The position numbers and the translations under genes were made by a program. Source: Nibrella saemangeumensis (GTDB taxonomy: Bacteria > Bacteroidota > Bacteroidia > Cytophagales > Spirosomataceae). Taken from it: 64,000 bases of DNA. The DNA lies in NCBI RefSeq assembly GCF_039541915.1, contig NZ_BAABHD010000080.1:62001-126000 (forward strand). The letters are read 5' to 3'. The notes under the pieces are model-generated. The model made no database searches, had not been told where the DNA came from, and saw only the letters and a list, made by a program, of their open reading frames with translations. Of this stretch, positions 1-7,890 are shown piece after piece (the stretch's first letter is position 1; each line of letters begins with the position of its first letter).

Positions 1-1922
1 TGCGCGGGTTTGAAGCCAATAAAGTACTGCTGGTCGTCGACGGCATCCGGATGAACAATGCGGTGTACCGGGGCGGGCACCTGCAAAATATCCTGACGGT
101 CGATAACAGCATACTCGAAAAGGCCGAGGTAGCCCTGGGTCCCGGCTCCGTGCAATACGGCAGCGATGCGCTGGGGGGCGTTATCTATCTGCAAACCCTT
201 ACCCCTATAGCCGGGATGGTTGCACAGGGGAACGCCTTTGCCCGCTACAGTACCGCAGCCGCTGAGAAAACCCTCCATGCTGATAATGCCTTCAGCACCG
301 GCCGATGGGCTTTGGCGACCAGCGTTACCGGCTCCGACTTCGGTGACCTTCGGCAGGGGAATAGGCGTCCGGCCCGCATCGGCAGCCTGGGACTGCGCCC
401 GTTCTACGCCGGCCGGGAAACGAATACCGATGTGCTGCTATCGAACCCCGATCCGAATAAACAGACACCCTCCGGGTATAAACAGGTCGACCTGTTGCAG
501 AAAGTTCTCTTTCAGCCTGCTGAGCGCACCAGTCACCTGCTGAACGTGCAGTACTCGACAACCTCGGATATTCCGCGCTACGATCGATTATCAGAGGTTG
601 ACGGTCAGGGACGGTTACGACACGCCCAGTGGTACTACGGCCCGCAGGAGCGACTGCTCACGGCCTATACCTTCATGCGCAGAATGGAACAGGGTATGGC
701 CGATAACCTCCAGGTAATTGCCGCCTACCAGACCATTGAAGAGAGCCGCCACAACCGGCGATTCGGCAACAACACGCTTCAGCACCGCATTGAGCGGCTG
801 GGTATCTGGACTTTAAACGCCGACCTGCAAAAGAAGATTAGCCCCGCACACGATCTCCGGTACGGACTGGAAGCTACCTACAACAACGTGCAGTCAACGG
901 CCTACGGCGAAAATATCCTGACCAGCATGCAGACACCGCTGGATACCCGTTACCCGGACGGCGGTTCGGATACGCAATCGCTGTCGGCGTACGTATCCGG
1001 CACGGTCGCTGTCAGCACTCGCTCGTCGTTCTGTTACGGAGCCCGCTACGGGCTAAACCGTCTGTACGCCCGCTTTTCCGACAAGACCTTTTTTCCGTTT
1101 CCGTTCGGGGAGGTCACCCAGCGCAATGCTGCGCTCACGGGCAGCCTGGGCTGGGTAACGCGCCTGCCGGGTAACTGGCGGCTGGCAGCATCGCTGGCGT
1201 CGGGGTATCGGGTTCCCAATGTCGATGATCTGGCGAAGGTTTTTGAATCCGTTGTCGGCACACTCATCGTACCCAATCCCAGCCTGAAGCCCGAACGGAC
1301 TTACAATGCCGACGCCGGCATTCAGAAACGTCTCGGAGAGCGGTTTACCCTGGAGGCCGAAGGTTTTTACACTCGCTACGCGCAAGCCATCACCACGCAG
1401 CCTGCCACCCTGAACGGACAAGCGACGGTGCTGTACAACGGCCGCGCCAGCCGGGTAGTGATGCAAACCAATGCCCAGCAGGCCTACCTCTACGGGTTCA
1501 GCACACGGCTGACTGCACAGTTCACCAGCGCGCTCTCAGCTTATGGCAACCTCAGTTATACCTACGGGCGCATCAAAACCGATACCACCGATTACCCGCT
1601 CGATCATATTCCGCCCCTGTTTGGGCAGGCCGGGTTGCGGTGGCAGCAGAAGCAGTTTCGAGCCGAAGCCAACGTGCTTTTCAATGGAGCCAAACAACTT
1701 AACGATTATAACCTGATTGGGGAAGACAACATCGTATACGCTACTCCGCAGGGCATGCCGGGCTGGTATACGGTTAACCTGCGGAGCAGCTATCAGCTCA
1801 GCCGGCTGCTACTGGTTCAGGTTAATCTGGAAAATCTGCTGGACCGAAATTACCGCGTTTTTGCCTCGGGCATCAGCGCACCGGGCCGTAACCTGATTGC
1901 CACTGTTCGGGTTACCTGGTAG
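1..1922 (+). CDS. TonB-dependent outer-membrane receptor, 5' end cut off
   Basis: C-terminal part of a TonB-dependent receptor that imports a scarce ligand (siderophore, cobalamin or similar) across the outer membrane using TonB energy. The frame is open from base 3 to the window edge, so the true start lies outside. The visible part begins in the plug domain (VLLVVDGIRMNN, then GPGSVQYGSDALGG, the typical end of the plug) and continues through about 520 residues of beta-barrel with alternating aromatic strands, ending in VRVTW, a usual barrel terminus. It lacks the SusC signatures of the other receptors here and no SusD follows, so it looks like a FepA/BtuB/CirA-type importer. The ligand cannot be told. 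A terminator follows 140 bp downstream. Confidence 0.9.
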   Translation, partial: RGFEANKVLLVVDGIRMNNAVYRGGHLQNILTVDNSILEKAEVALGPGSVQYGSDALGGVIYLQTLTPIAGMVAQGNAFARYSTAAAEKTLHADNAFSTGRWALATSVTGSDFGDLRQGNRRPARIGSLGLRPFYAGRETNTDVLLSNPDPNKQTPSGYKQVDLLQKVLFQPAERTSHLLNVQYSTTSDIPRYDRLSEVDGQGRLRHAQWYYGPQERLLTAYTFMRRMEQGMADNLQVIAAYQTIEESRHNRRFGNNTLQHRIERLGIWTLNADLQKKISPAHDLRYGLEATYNNVQSTAYGENILTSMQTPLDTRYPDGGSDTQSLSAYVSGTVAVSTRSSFCYGARYGLNRLYARFSDKTFFPFPFGEVTQRNAALTGSLGWVTRLPGNWRLAASLASGYRVPNVDDLAKVFESVVGTLIVPNPSLKPERTYNADAGIQKRLGERFTLEAEGFYTRYAQAITTQPATLNGQATVLYNGRASRVVMQTNAQQAYLYGFSTRLTAQFTSALSAYGNLSYTYGRIKTDTTDYPLDHIPPLFGQAGLRWQQKQFRAEANVLFNGAKQLNDYNLIGEDNIVYATPQGMPGWYTVNLRSSYQLSRLLLVQVNLENLLDRNYRVFASGISAPGRNLIATVRVTW

Positions 1923-2061
1923 CAACTCATGTTCATTTTTGACCGCAAAAAAAATTAACGTCCAATTATTTGTACATTTCAAACAAAAATTTTTATTTTG
2001 GTAATCGACAATCAGACGAGAGCCAGACATAAAAGACTAAATAGTTGGATAAAGCGTAATA

Positions 2062-2094
2062 AAAAAGCGGGTCGACTTTGTTGACCCGCTTTTT
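2062..2094. terminator. Bidirectional intrinsic terminator
   Basis: AAAAAGCGGGTC (2062-2073) pairs perfectly with GACCCGCTTTTT (2083-2094) across a 9-nt loop. The stem is GC-rich at its tip and flanked by A and T runs, so it can work on both strands: for the receptor gene ending at 1922 on the plus strand and for whatever once ended at 2115 on the minus strand. Confidence 0.8.
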
Positions 2095-2114
2095 CTTTGT
2101 CTTTTAATTTCCGT

Positions 2115-2180
2115 CTACTTCTTATCCCACCACACACGGGTCGACAGCACATCGGCTCCCTGCCGGGCAATTACCGCATC
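2115..2180 (-). pseudogene. Leftover 3' end of a susD-like gene
   Basis: Read on the minus strand this stretch ends in VIARQGADVLSTRVWWDKK-stop, nearly identical to the C-terminus of the intact SusD ending at 2658 (last residues DKQ). At DNA level 2121-2175 matches 2664-2718 at 54 of 55 positions. Upstream in the same frame the similarity stops and a stop codon appears near 2271, so only the tail survives. It is either the remnant of a second susD or a short duplication made when the small gene next to it arrived. The terminator at 2062-2094 would be the natural terminator of that lost gene. Confidence 0.6.
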
Positions 2181-2566
2181 TACTGCGTCCTCGCTAGAAT
2201 ACGTAATTGCCCTTTTCTGGCTTTCATTGGCGTGTAGGTAATAATAAGCGGCTCCCGGCCTTCGTAAAAATCACCTATGTGGTTCAAATCTACGCGGCCC
2301 ATTATCCTGAATTGCTTGTATTTTGCCAGCCGAGTATGTAGGTCAACGGTGGCTGAGTCATCCACGAAGCCTTGCAGCAGAATCTGGAAGTTAACCAAGC
2401 CTTTTCCTGTTACAGCAAACTCATAGGGTTTGGAAGCATCTTCAACTACGAACAATTTGAACGATCGGTCTTTTTTTCCTTGCTCCTCTAATTCTTTAAA
2501 CTTGTAAACTAAATAGCCTACAATGCAAAGTCCTATCAAAAAACCAATAACTTTTTTTTGGCGCAT
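2180..2566 (-). CDS. Hypothetical single-pass membrane protein
   Basis: Family not recognised. The longest frame begins at 2647 but runs through a perfect hairpin (2601-2643), so I chose the internal ATG at 2566 (MRQKKVIGFL), giving 128 residues. The protein opens with basic residues, then one hydrophobic segment (about residues 5-22, VIGFLIGLCIVGYLVYKF), then a charged linker (EEQGKKDR) and a roughly 95-residue soluble part likely outside the inner membrane or in the periplasm. Its last codons run into the copied susD tail, so its 3' end may have been created by the rearrangement. It could be a recent insertion between two susD ends. Function unknown. Confidence 0.5.
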   Translation of the reverse strand: MRQKKVIGFLIGLCIVGYLVYKFKELEEQGKKDRSFKLFVVEDASKPYEFAVTGKGLVNFQILLQGFVDDSATVDLHTRLAKYKQFRIMGRVDLNHIGDFYEGREPLIITYTPMKARKGQLRILARTQ

Positions 2567-2600
2567 AGATCGAGTGGCTATCAACCCTATATATAAAACG

Positions 2601-2643
2601 TAGACCTGCGTCAGCCCGACAAGATCGGGCTGACGCAGGTCTA
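2601..2643 (-). terminator. Perfect 19-bp-arm hairpin after susD
   Basis: The arm at 2601-2619 pairs without mismatch with 2625-2643 around a 5-nt loop. On the minus strand it lies 14 bp after the susD stop and is followed by CGTTTTATATAT, consistent with an intrinsic terminator of the susC-susD operon. It also separates that operon from the small gene starting at 2566. Confidence 0.75.
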
Positions 2644-2657
2644 CCATTAACGCCTAT

Positions 2658-4085
2658 TTACTGCTTATCCCACCACACACGGGTCGACAGCACGTCGGCT
2701 CCCTGCCGGGCAATTACCTCGTTGTAGTTGTTCAGGTTCAGCGTAGACTCTGTAGTCGGGTATGCCAGTCGCCGGGGTACATCCGTCAGGTTATTGAACG
2801 GATTCTTGGCTGGTGTCAACACCGGGAAACCCGTCCGGCGCCATTCAGCCCAGGCTTCGTTCCCATTGTAGAACAGTACAATCCAACGCTGCATGGCAAT
2901 CTGCTCGATCGCTTTAGCGTCGTTGTAAGCAATATCCGGCTGAGCCAGGTAAGCTGCATAAGCGGCTTCCGTGTACACCCCGTACATTTCCATCGAAGCC
3001 TTAATGGCCTCTTCGTAGAGTTTCTTCGGATCTTCCGCGGTCCAGCCCAGCTTAGCGGCTTCGGCGCGGGCCAGCAGAATCTGCGCGTACGTAACCACAT
3101 TGACCGGCGAGTTTTGCTGACGCAGGGTCGATGCCGCCAGGGAGACGCCTTGCGCCGTCCAGGCTACCGGAAACACCGCGTACGGAACTCCTACGTAGTC
3201 GCCGTTGATATTCTTTTCGGCCAGGGCCGGCAGACGCGGATCACTGGTTTTCTTCAGGTAATCAACAAACGTGTTGCTCACGGCATAATCTTTCCGATTA
3301 GTCGTGATGTAGTTGTTATACAGGGGGTGCTCGTTGTTGGCTTCGGCCAGGTAGCGGTACGTCACATTATCGGCATTAGACGTCAGCACGCCGTCGGCCA
3401 ACGCGGCCGCAAACTCAGCCTTACCTTTCGCCGGATCTACTTTCGACAACCGCAGGGCAGCAATAGCCCGCAGCGAGTTGGCAAACTTCTTCCAGCGCGC
3501 TACGTTACCACCGAGCAGAATATCGCCCTGCACCGTTGCCCCGCCGTCAAACTGCGCTACGGCTTCTTTCCACTCCTTAAACAGGTCGTTGTAGATGTCC
3601 TGCTGCTTGTCAAACTTCGGGGTGAAGTTCTTATTGCCTTTTAGAGCCTCCGAATACGGAATATCGCCCCAGCGGTCGGTCAGGCTTTGGAAGTAATATG
3701 CCTTCAGAATCCGGGCAATGGCGATCTGGTTGTTGTTGGAACCATTGGCGGCAGCCGCAACTTTGGTTTCCGGATTGGTGTTCAGATCGATGATGTACTG
3801 AAGGTTGTTCAGTGGCCCGGCATACCAGGTGTTGTAATCAAAGTTGACCGTCCGGTACCGCGACTCCTCAATATACGTTACATCACCGAACTGTTGCACA
3901 TACAGCGCCGGCACGATATTGGTAACGGCAGTACCTACGTTCCGCATGGCTCCCGTCAGCAGGCTGGCGGTATTCGGGTTGGCCGGGTTATTGGGGCTCA
4001 CGTTCATGTCCCCAAAGTCGTTGCAGGCTGTTGCGGCCATCAACAAACCGGCAAGTACCAGTGATTTATGCACTAATTTTTTCAT
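2658..4085 (-). CDS. SusD/RagB-family outer-membrane lipoprotein (pair 1)
   Basis: Surface glycan- or nutrient-binding lipoprotein that acts as the lid on its SusC partner. The start at 4085 (MKKLVHKSLVLAG) is preferred over an upstream ATG at 4115 because it begins directly with a lipoprotein signal peptide, with cysteine 21 (ATAC) as the likely lipidated residue. The body (475 residues) has the SusD-like_2 layout: the N-terminal NVSPNNPANPN stretch, tetratricopeptide-like helices, RWGDIPYSEAL, an RAEAAKLGW helix and the C-terminal VIARQGAD...VWWDKQ typical of this family. It starts 19 bp after the SusC stop, so the two are cotranscribed. Ligand unknown; no enzyme gene is in the operon. Confidence 0.93.
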   Translation of the reverse strand: MKKLVHKSLVLAGLLMAATACNDFGDMNVSPNNPANPNTASLLTGAMRNVGTAVTNIVPALYVQQFGDVTYIEESRYRTVNFDYNTWYAGPLNNLQYIIDLNTNPETKVAAAANGSNNNQIAIARILKAYYFQSLTDRWGDIPYSEALKGNKNFTPKFDKQQDIYNDLFKEWKEAVAQFDGGATVQGDILLGGNVARWKKFANSLRAIAALRLSKVDPAKGKAEFAAALADGVLTSNADNVTYRYLAEANNEHPLYNNYITTNRKDYAVSNTFVDYLKKTSDPRLPALAEKNINGDYVGVPYAVFPVAWTAQGVSLAASTLRQQNSPVNVVTYAQILLARAEAAKLGWTAEDPKKLYEEAIKASMEMYGVYTEAAYAAYLAQPDIAYNDAKAIEQIAMQRWIVLFYNGNEAWAEWRRTGFPVLTPAKNPFNNLTDVPRRLAYPTTESTLNLNNYNEVIARQGADVLSTRVWWDKQ

Positions 4086-4104
4086 GTGATCTTGAGAAAA
4101 AGAA

Positions 4105-7100
4105 TTAGAAACCAAGTCTCAGGTTGATACCAAACGAGCGAACCGGCGGCAACTGACCACCTTCCGTCCAGAACGATTCGGCTTCTGAGATATCGACACC
4201 ACCGCCTACGGCATTGTAGATCAGCAGCGGGTTACGGGCAATAAACGCTACCGTTGCCGACTTCACCCGGTTACCCAGAATGCGCCGGGGCAGCGTATAG
4301 CCCAGATACACTTCGCGCAGCTTCACAAACGTCTGGTCGTACATCCAGTACTCGTGCAGCGCAAACAGGTTCGCGTAGAAATCCTGGGTTTCAACACGGT
4401 TGGTATTTGGTGTACCGTCGGCGTTGACACCATCGATCAGCAGGCCACCCCCGTTGGCTACGGGATCGCGCTTCGGCTTGCCCAGTTCGTTGTTACCCAC
4501 GGTTTCGGCACCCAGACCCGAGTAGGCGTTGAACATCCGCGTCACGGAGAAGAACTTACCGCCTACAATAAAGTCGGTGTTCACCCGCATGGTCAGGTTC
4601 TTGTAGGTAAGCGTGTTCAGCAAACCACCTTTAAACTGGGGCAGTACGGAGCCCAGCGGCTGGTTCAGGTCATACTGGTACTGGCCATTCAGCAGAACGG
4701 GCACACCGGCGTCGTTGCGCCGGATCTTCCGGCCTACAAACAGACCCCAGTCTTCGCCTTCGCGGGCGTTGATGGTCAGACCCCGCCAGGTAGAACCCAG
4801 TTGGTAGTTAGTCAGACCCGGCGACAGTTCAACCACTTTTGAGCGGCTGCGGTCGACGTTCAGGTCAATGTCCCAGTTGAACCCATCTGCAGAGCGGACC
4901 GGGTTGGCGTACAGGTGCAGTTCAAGACCCGTGGTCCGGATCAGACCCGCGTTGATATAAGCATTGCTGTAACCACTGGTCGGTGCCACCGGCAGCGGAA
5001 TGATCTGGTTCTTGTTGTCATTCCGGTAAGCCGTAAATTCCAGACCCAGCCGGTTGTTAAGGAACTTCAGATCAATACCTCCTTCGTACGACGAAGTCAA
5101 GCCCGGCTTCAGGTTCTCGTTCGGCAGCAGCGTCGGCAGATACTGCGTAGGACTGCTCTGGTACGGGTTACCGGTAAGGTACGTCAGAGCGGTCTGGTAC
5201 GGCCCTACGTCGGTACCCACCTGGGCGTAACCACCCCGGATTTTGCCGTAGGTCAGTACGTTGTTCTGCGGCAGCAGATCAGAGAAGATCAAACTCCCCG
5301 AAATAGCCGGATACAGGTACGAGTTGTTGGCTTTCGGCAGGGTCGACGACCAGTCGTTCCGGATCGACGCTTCGATGAAGGCAATGTTGTTGTAACCTAA
5401 GCTAACATTACCAAACAAGCTGTTTACCCGGCGCTCGAAGAGTTGGTTGGTAACGTTCGGCCGGTCTTTGGAAGCTGCGATATTAAAGAAGCCGGGGGTA
5501 GTCAGACCACCAACGGTTTGCTGCCCAAAGTTGTTGACCCGGTTGTAGCGGATATTACCACCACCGTTGGCAACCACCGAAATCTTGTCGAAGGTTTTGT
5601 TAAAGCTCGCAATGGCTTCGTAGTTGTTCTCAACCGCGTTCTGTACAAAGTTGGCAAAACCACCCCGGCCGGCCTCATTCAGCGTACCGTAAGCAATCCG
5701 GCCTTCCTGCGCATACTGGCGCTGGTCGCGACGCGCCACCAGGTTCAGCGACAGAAAGTCGGTAAACTTGTAGTTCAGACCCAGGTCGCCAAACAAGCGG
5801 TTATCCCGACGTTCGTTGGTATTTTCGTATACCTGCGTGTAGGGGCTATCCCAGTATTTTGGTTTAGGATCCAGCGGACCGCCAATGTTCCAGCTCCGGA
5901 AGGTACCGTCTGGGTTCTTGTAATTGCGCAGGTCTTCAATCCGAAGCTGGCGCTGGAACCACTGGTTGAATGAACCGACGGTCTGGTTAAAACCATTCAA
6001 TAAACCACCTGATGAGCCATAATCGTCGGCCGGTACGTTAACGCCCCGCGTAGACGTATAATTGAAATTCAGGTTAGCAGTCAGATTCCGGGCGAAGGTC
6101 AGTGAGTTTTTGGTACTGACGAAATCGCGGGTCTGCCGGCTGTTGGGAATGATACCGTTGTTGATGATGTGCGTGTACGAAATCCGGGACTGAAAATCTT
6201 CGGTACCGCGGGAGAAAGCGATGTTGGTGTTATTGCTGACCGGCTTCTCAAAGAAATCACGTACGTTGTTCGGCTGCGGAGAGAACGGTGTCAACTGCCC
6301 GAACTCCGGCCCCTGCTGCCAGGAAGCGGCTGACCGGTGCGGAGAGCCATCCAGGCGCGGCCCCCAGCTCTCGTCGGCCGAGTAGTCCAGAATCTTCTGA
6401 CCGTTAAATGCCTGCCAGGCGGCCGGGTGAATGGCCGGGTTGAACTGGAAGGTATCCCAATCCTGCGAATAACCGCCACCGTACTCGTTCTGGTACTTTG
6501 GCAGCATACCTACCATATCCAGCGTGGTGCTGTGGTTGATATCGAGCCGGGTGTCACCCGCTTTTGCCCGCTTAGTGGTAATGACAATAACACCACCGGC
6601 GGCCCGGTTCCCGTACAGCGCGGTAGCGGCCGGGCCTTTCAGCACGGTCAGTTGCTCCACATCGTCCATGTTAACCTGGTTGATGTCGGTCGGCGTACCA
6701 TCCACCACGTACAGCGGGTCGCCACCAGACAGGGTATTGACCCCGCGAATCCGGATGCTGGGAGAGCCAAACTTAGCGCCTGACTGACCTAATACCTGCA
6801 CTCCGGCAATTTTACCAGCCAGGGCATTGGCTACGTTCGGGTCACGGGCAATATTCAGCTTTTCCTGTGAAATAGCCTGTACCGATGAACCCAGCGACCG
6901 CTTATCGCGGCCAATGTTCAGGGCCGTTACAACGACCTCCTCCAGTTGGGAAGCATCACTGACCAGCCGTACATCAACAACTGACTGATTGCCTACGGCT
7001 ACTTCCTGGGTCGTAAAACCAATAAAGCTGAATACGAGTCGGGCTCCGGCCGGCACATTTAAACGGTACTGACCATTGGCATCTGAGCTGGTACCGCGCG

Positions 7101-7245
7101 TGGTACCTTTTACGGAGATGTTTACACCTGGTAACGCTGAACCGTCTTCTGAGGAGGTGACTCTACCGCTGATTGCCCGGTCCTGGGCTAATAGGGGCAG
7201 ACTCAACATGCACAGCAGAAGCTGCACAATTAGAAGTCTTCGCAT
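4105..7245 (-). CDS. SusC/RagA-family TonB-linked transporter (pair 1)
   Basis: Outer-membrane barrel that imports the substrate captured by the neighbouring SusD lipoprotein. The 1046 residues comprise a signal peptide (MRRLLIVQLLLCMLSLPLLAQ), a carboxypeptidase-regulatory-like domain (about 24-100, ISGRVTSSEDGSALPGVNI), the SusC linker LEEVVVTALNIGRDKRSLG, a TonB plug (about 115-225, VNTLSGGDPLYVVDG and LKGPAATALYGNRAAGGVI) and a long barrel ending in a terminal phenylalanine (INLRLGF). Length and order are standard. It is first in a two-gene minus-strand operon and diverges from pair 2 over an AT-rich gap. No anti-sigma FecR gene is nearby, so regulation is not visible. Confidence 0.95.
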   Translation of the reverse strand: MRRLLIVQLLLCMLSLPLLAQDRAISGRVTSSEDGSALPGVNISVKGTTRGTSSDANGQYRLNVPAGARLVFSFIGFTTQEVAVGNQSVVDVRLVSDASQLEEVVVTALNIGRDKRSLGSSVQAISQEKLNIARDPNVANALAGKIAGVQVLGQSGAKFGSPSIRIRGVNTLSGGDPLYVVDGTPTDINQVNMDDVEQLTVLKGPAATALYGNRAAGGVIVITTKRAKAGDTRLDINHSTTLDMVGMLPKYQNEYGGGYSQDWDTFQFNPAIHPAAWQAFNGQKILDYSADESWGPRLDGSPHRSAASWQQGPEFGQLTPFSPQPNNVRDFFEKPVSNNTNIAFSRGTEDFQSRISYTHIINNGIIPNSRQTRDFVSTKNSLTFARNLTANLNFNYTSTRGVNVPADDYGSSGGLLNGFNQTVGSFNQWFQRQLRIEDLRNYKNPDGTFRSWNIGGPLDPKPKYWDSPYTQVYENTNERRDNRLFGDLGLNYKFTDFLSLNLVARRDQRQYAQEGRIAYGTLNEAGRGGFANFVQNAVENNYEAIASFNKTFDKISVVANGGGNIRYNRVNNFGQQTVGGLTTPGFFNIAASKDRPNVTNQLFERRVNSLFGNVSLGYNNIAFIEASIRNDWSSTLPKANNSYLYPAISGSLIFSDLLPQNNVLTYGKIRGGYAQVGTDVGPYQTALTYLTGNPYQSSPTQYLPTLLPNENLKPGLTSSYEGGIDLKFLNNRLGLEFTAYRNDNKNQIIPLPVAPTSGYSNAYINAGLIRTTGLELHLYANPVRSADGFNWDIDLNVDRSRSKVVELSPGLTNYQLGSTWRGLTINAREGEDWGLFVGRKIRRNDAGVPVLLNGQYQYDLNQPLGSVLPQFKGGLLNTLTYKNLTMRVNTDFIVGGKFFSVTRMFNAYSGLGAETVGNNELGKPKRDPVANGGGLLIDGVNADGTPNTNRVETQDFYANLFALHEYWMYDQTFVKLREVYLGYTLPRRILGNRVKSATVAFIARNPLLIYNAVGGGVDISEAESFWTEGGQLPPVRSFGINLRLGF

Positions 7246-7658
7246 AAATGATGAGTGTTTAGTAGAGATTAAGAAATAATTAGAAAACTAAATCTCAAAA
7301 GTGAAAAAAAAGCAGAACACTACAAAATTTGGGTAATATAAATTTTTGCCGAACAATTTTATCTCTTACACCCCTTGACGCCATCATAATATGCTTTTTC
7401 AAATGACGAGCAAGCCATAAAAGGCAAAATACCGTTATAAGGGGCTTTTACCCTGGTAAAGCTATTGCATTAAAAATAGATTAAAGGTAGAAAACCAACG
7501 AATCATCATGAAAGCGCCTGTAGGAAATGCGCCGTTTAAAGATTTAACCCCTCTACGCCGATTGTTTATTAAAAAGAGATTAAAGTTGGAGGGTTCTATT
7601 CGTATAGTGTGGAGCGATCATGTAATTCACCGGCTTAAATCCCTTTAAAATCCAAAAT

Positions 7659-7684
7659 TTAAATGCATAGCTTTTTGCATTTAA
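7659..7684. repeat. Inverted repeat in the divergent promoter region
   Basis: TTAAATGCA (7659-7667) and TGCATTTAA (7676-7684) are perfect 9-bp inverted arms around an 8-nt spacer. The position in the middle of the gap between divergent susC operons suits a shared regulator site, but AT-rich DNA gives such matches by chance, so this is only a candidate. Confidence 0.35.
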
Positions 7685-7819
7685 CCCATTGATAAATAAA
7701 CATTTTTAATAGATACCATAAACGGAATTTATCAATTCTTTTAAAAAATATTCAAATAGGTATACTATATATAAATCTTTTACCTATTTTTTAAACAAAT
7801 CCAGCTTATTGCACTAGCA

Positions 7820-7850
7820 TTTGCAAAAAAAATTTATACGATTACATTTG
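7820..7850 (+). promoter_or_regulatory. Bacteroidetes-type promoter of susC pair 2
   Basis: TTTG at 7820-7823 and TACATTTG at 7843-7850, separated by 19 bp, match the known Bacteroidetes primary-sigma consensus (TTTG at -33, TAnnTTTG at -7) without mismatch. Transcription would start near 7856-7858, leaving a leader of about 33 nt before the ATG at 7891. Confidence 0.75.
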
Positions 7851-7890
7851 TGCCACTTCAAAATAATCATTCACATTTTTCTTAACCTAC

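Larger units (their letters stand above)
7246..7890. other. Long AT-rich divergent intergenic region
   Basis: These 645 bp lie between the two divergent susC genes, are strikingly AT-rich against the GC-rich genes on both sides, and hold no credible reading frame. They must carry the promoters of both operons. The plus-strand promoter is clear at 7820-7850 and an operator-like inverted repeat is at 7659-7684. On the minus strand the best -7 candidate (AAATTTTG near 7320-7335) differs from TAnnTTTG at one fixed position, so I do not assign it. Confidence 0.7.

Noticed and set aside
7300..7345. Minus-strand promoter for susC pair 1
   Set aside because: The best -7 candidate misses one fixed position and has no TTTG at 19-21 bp, so it was left unassigned.
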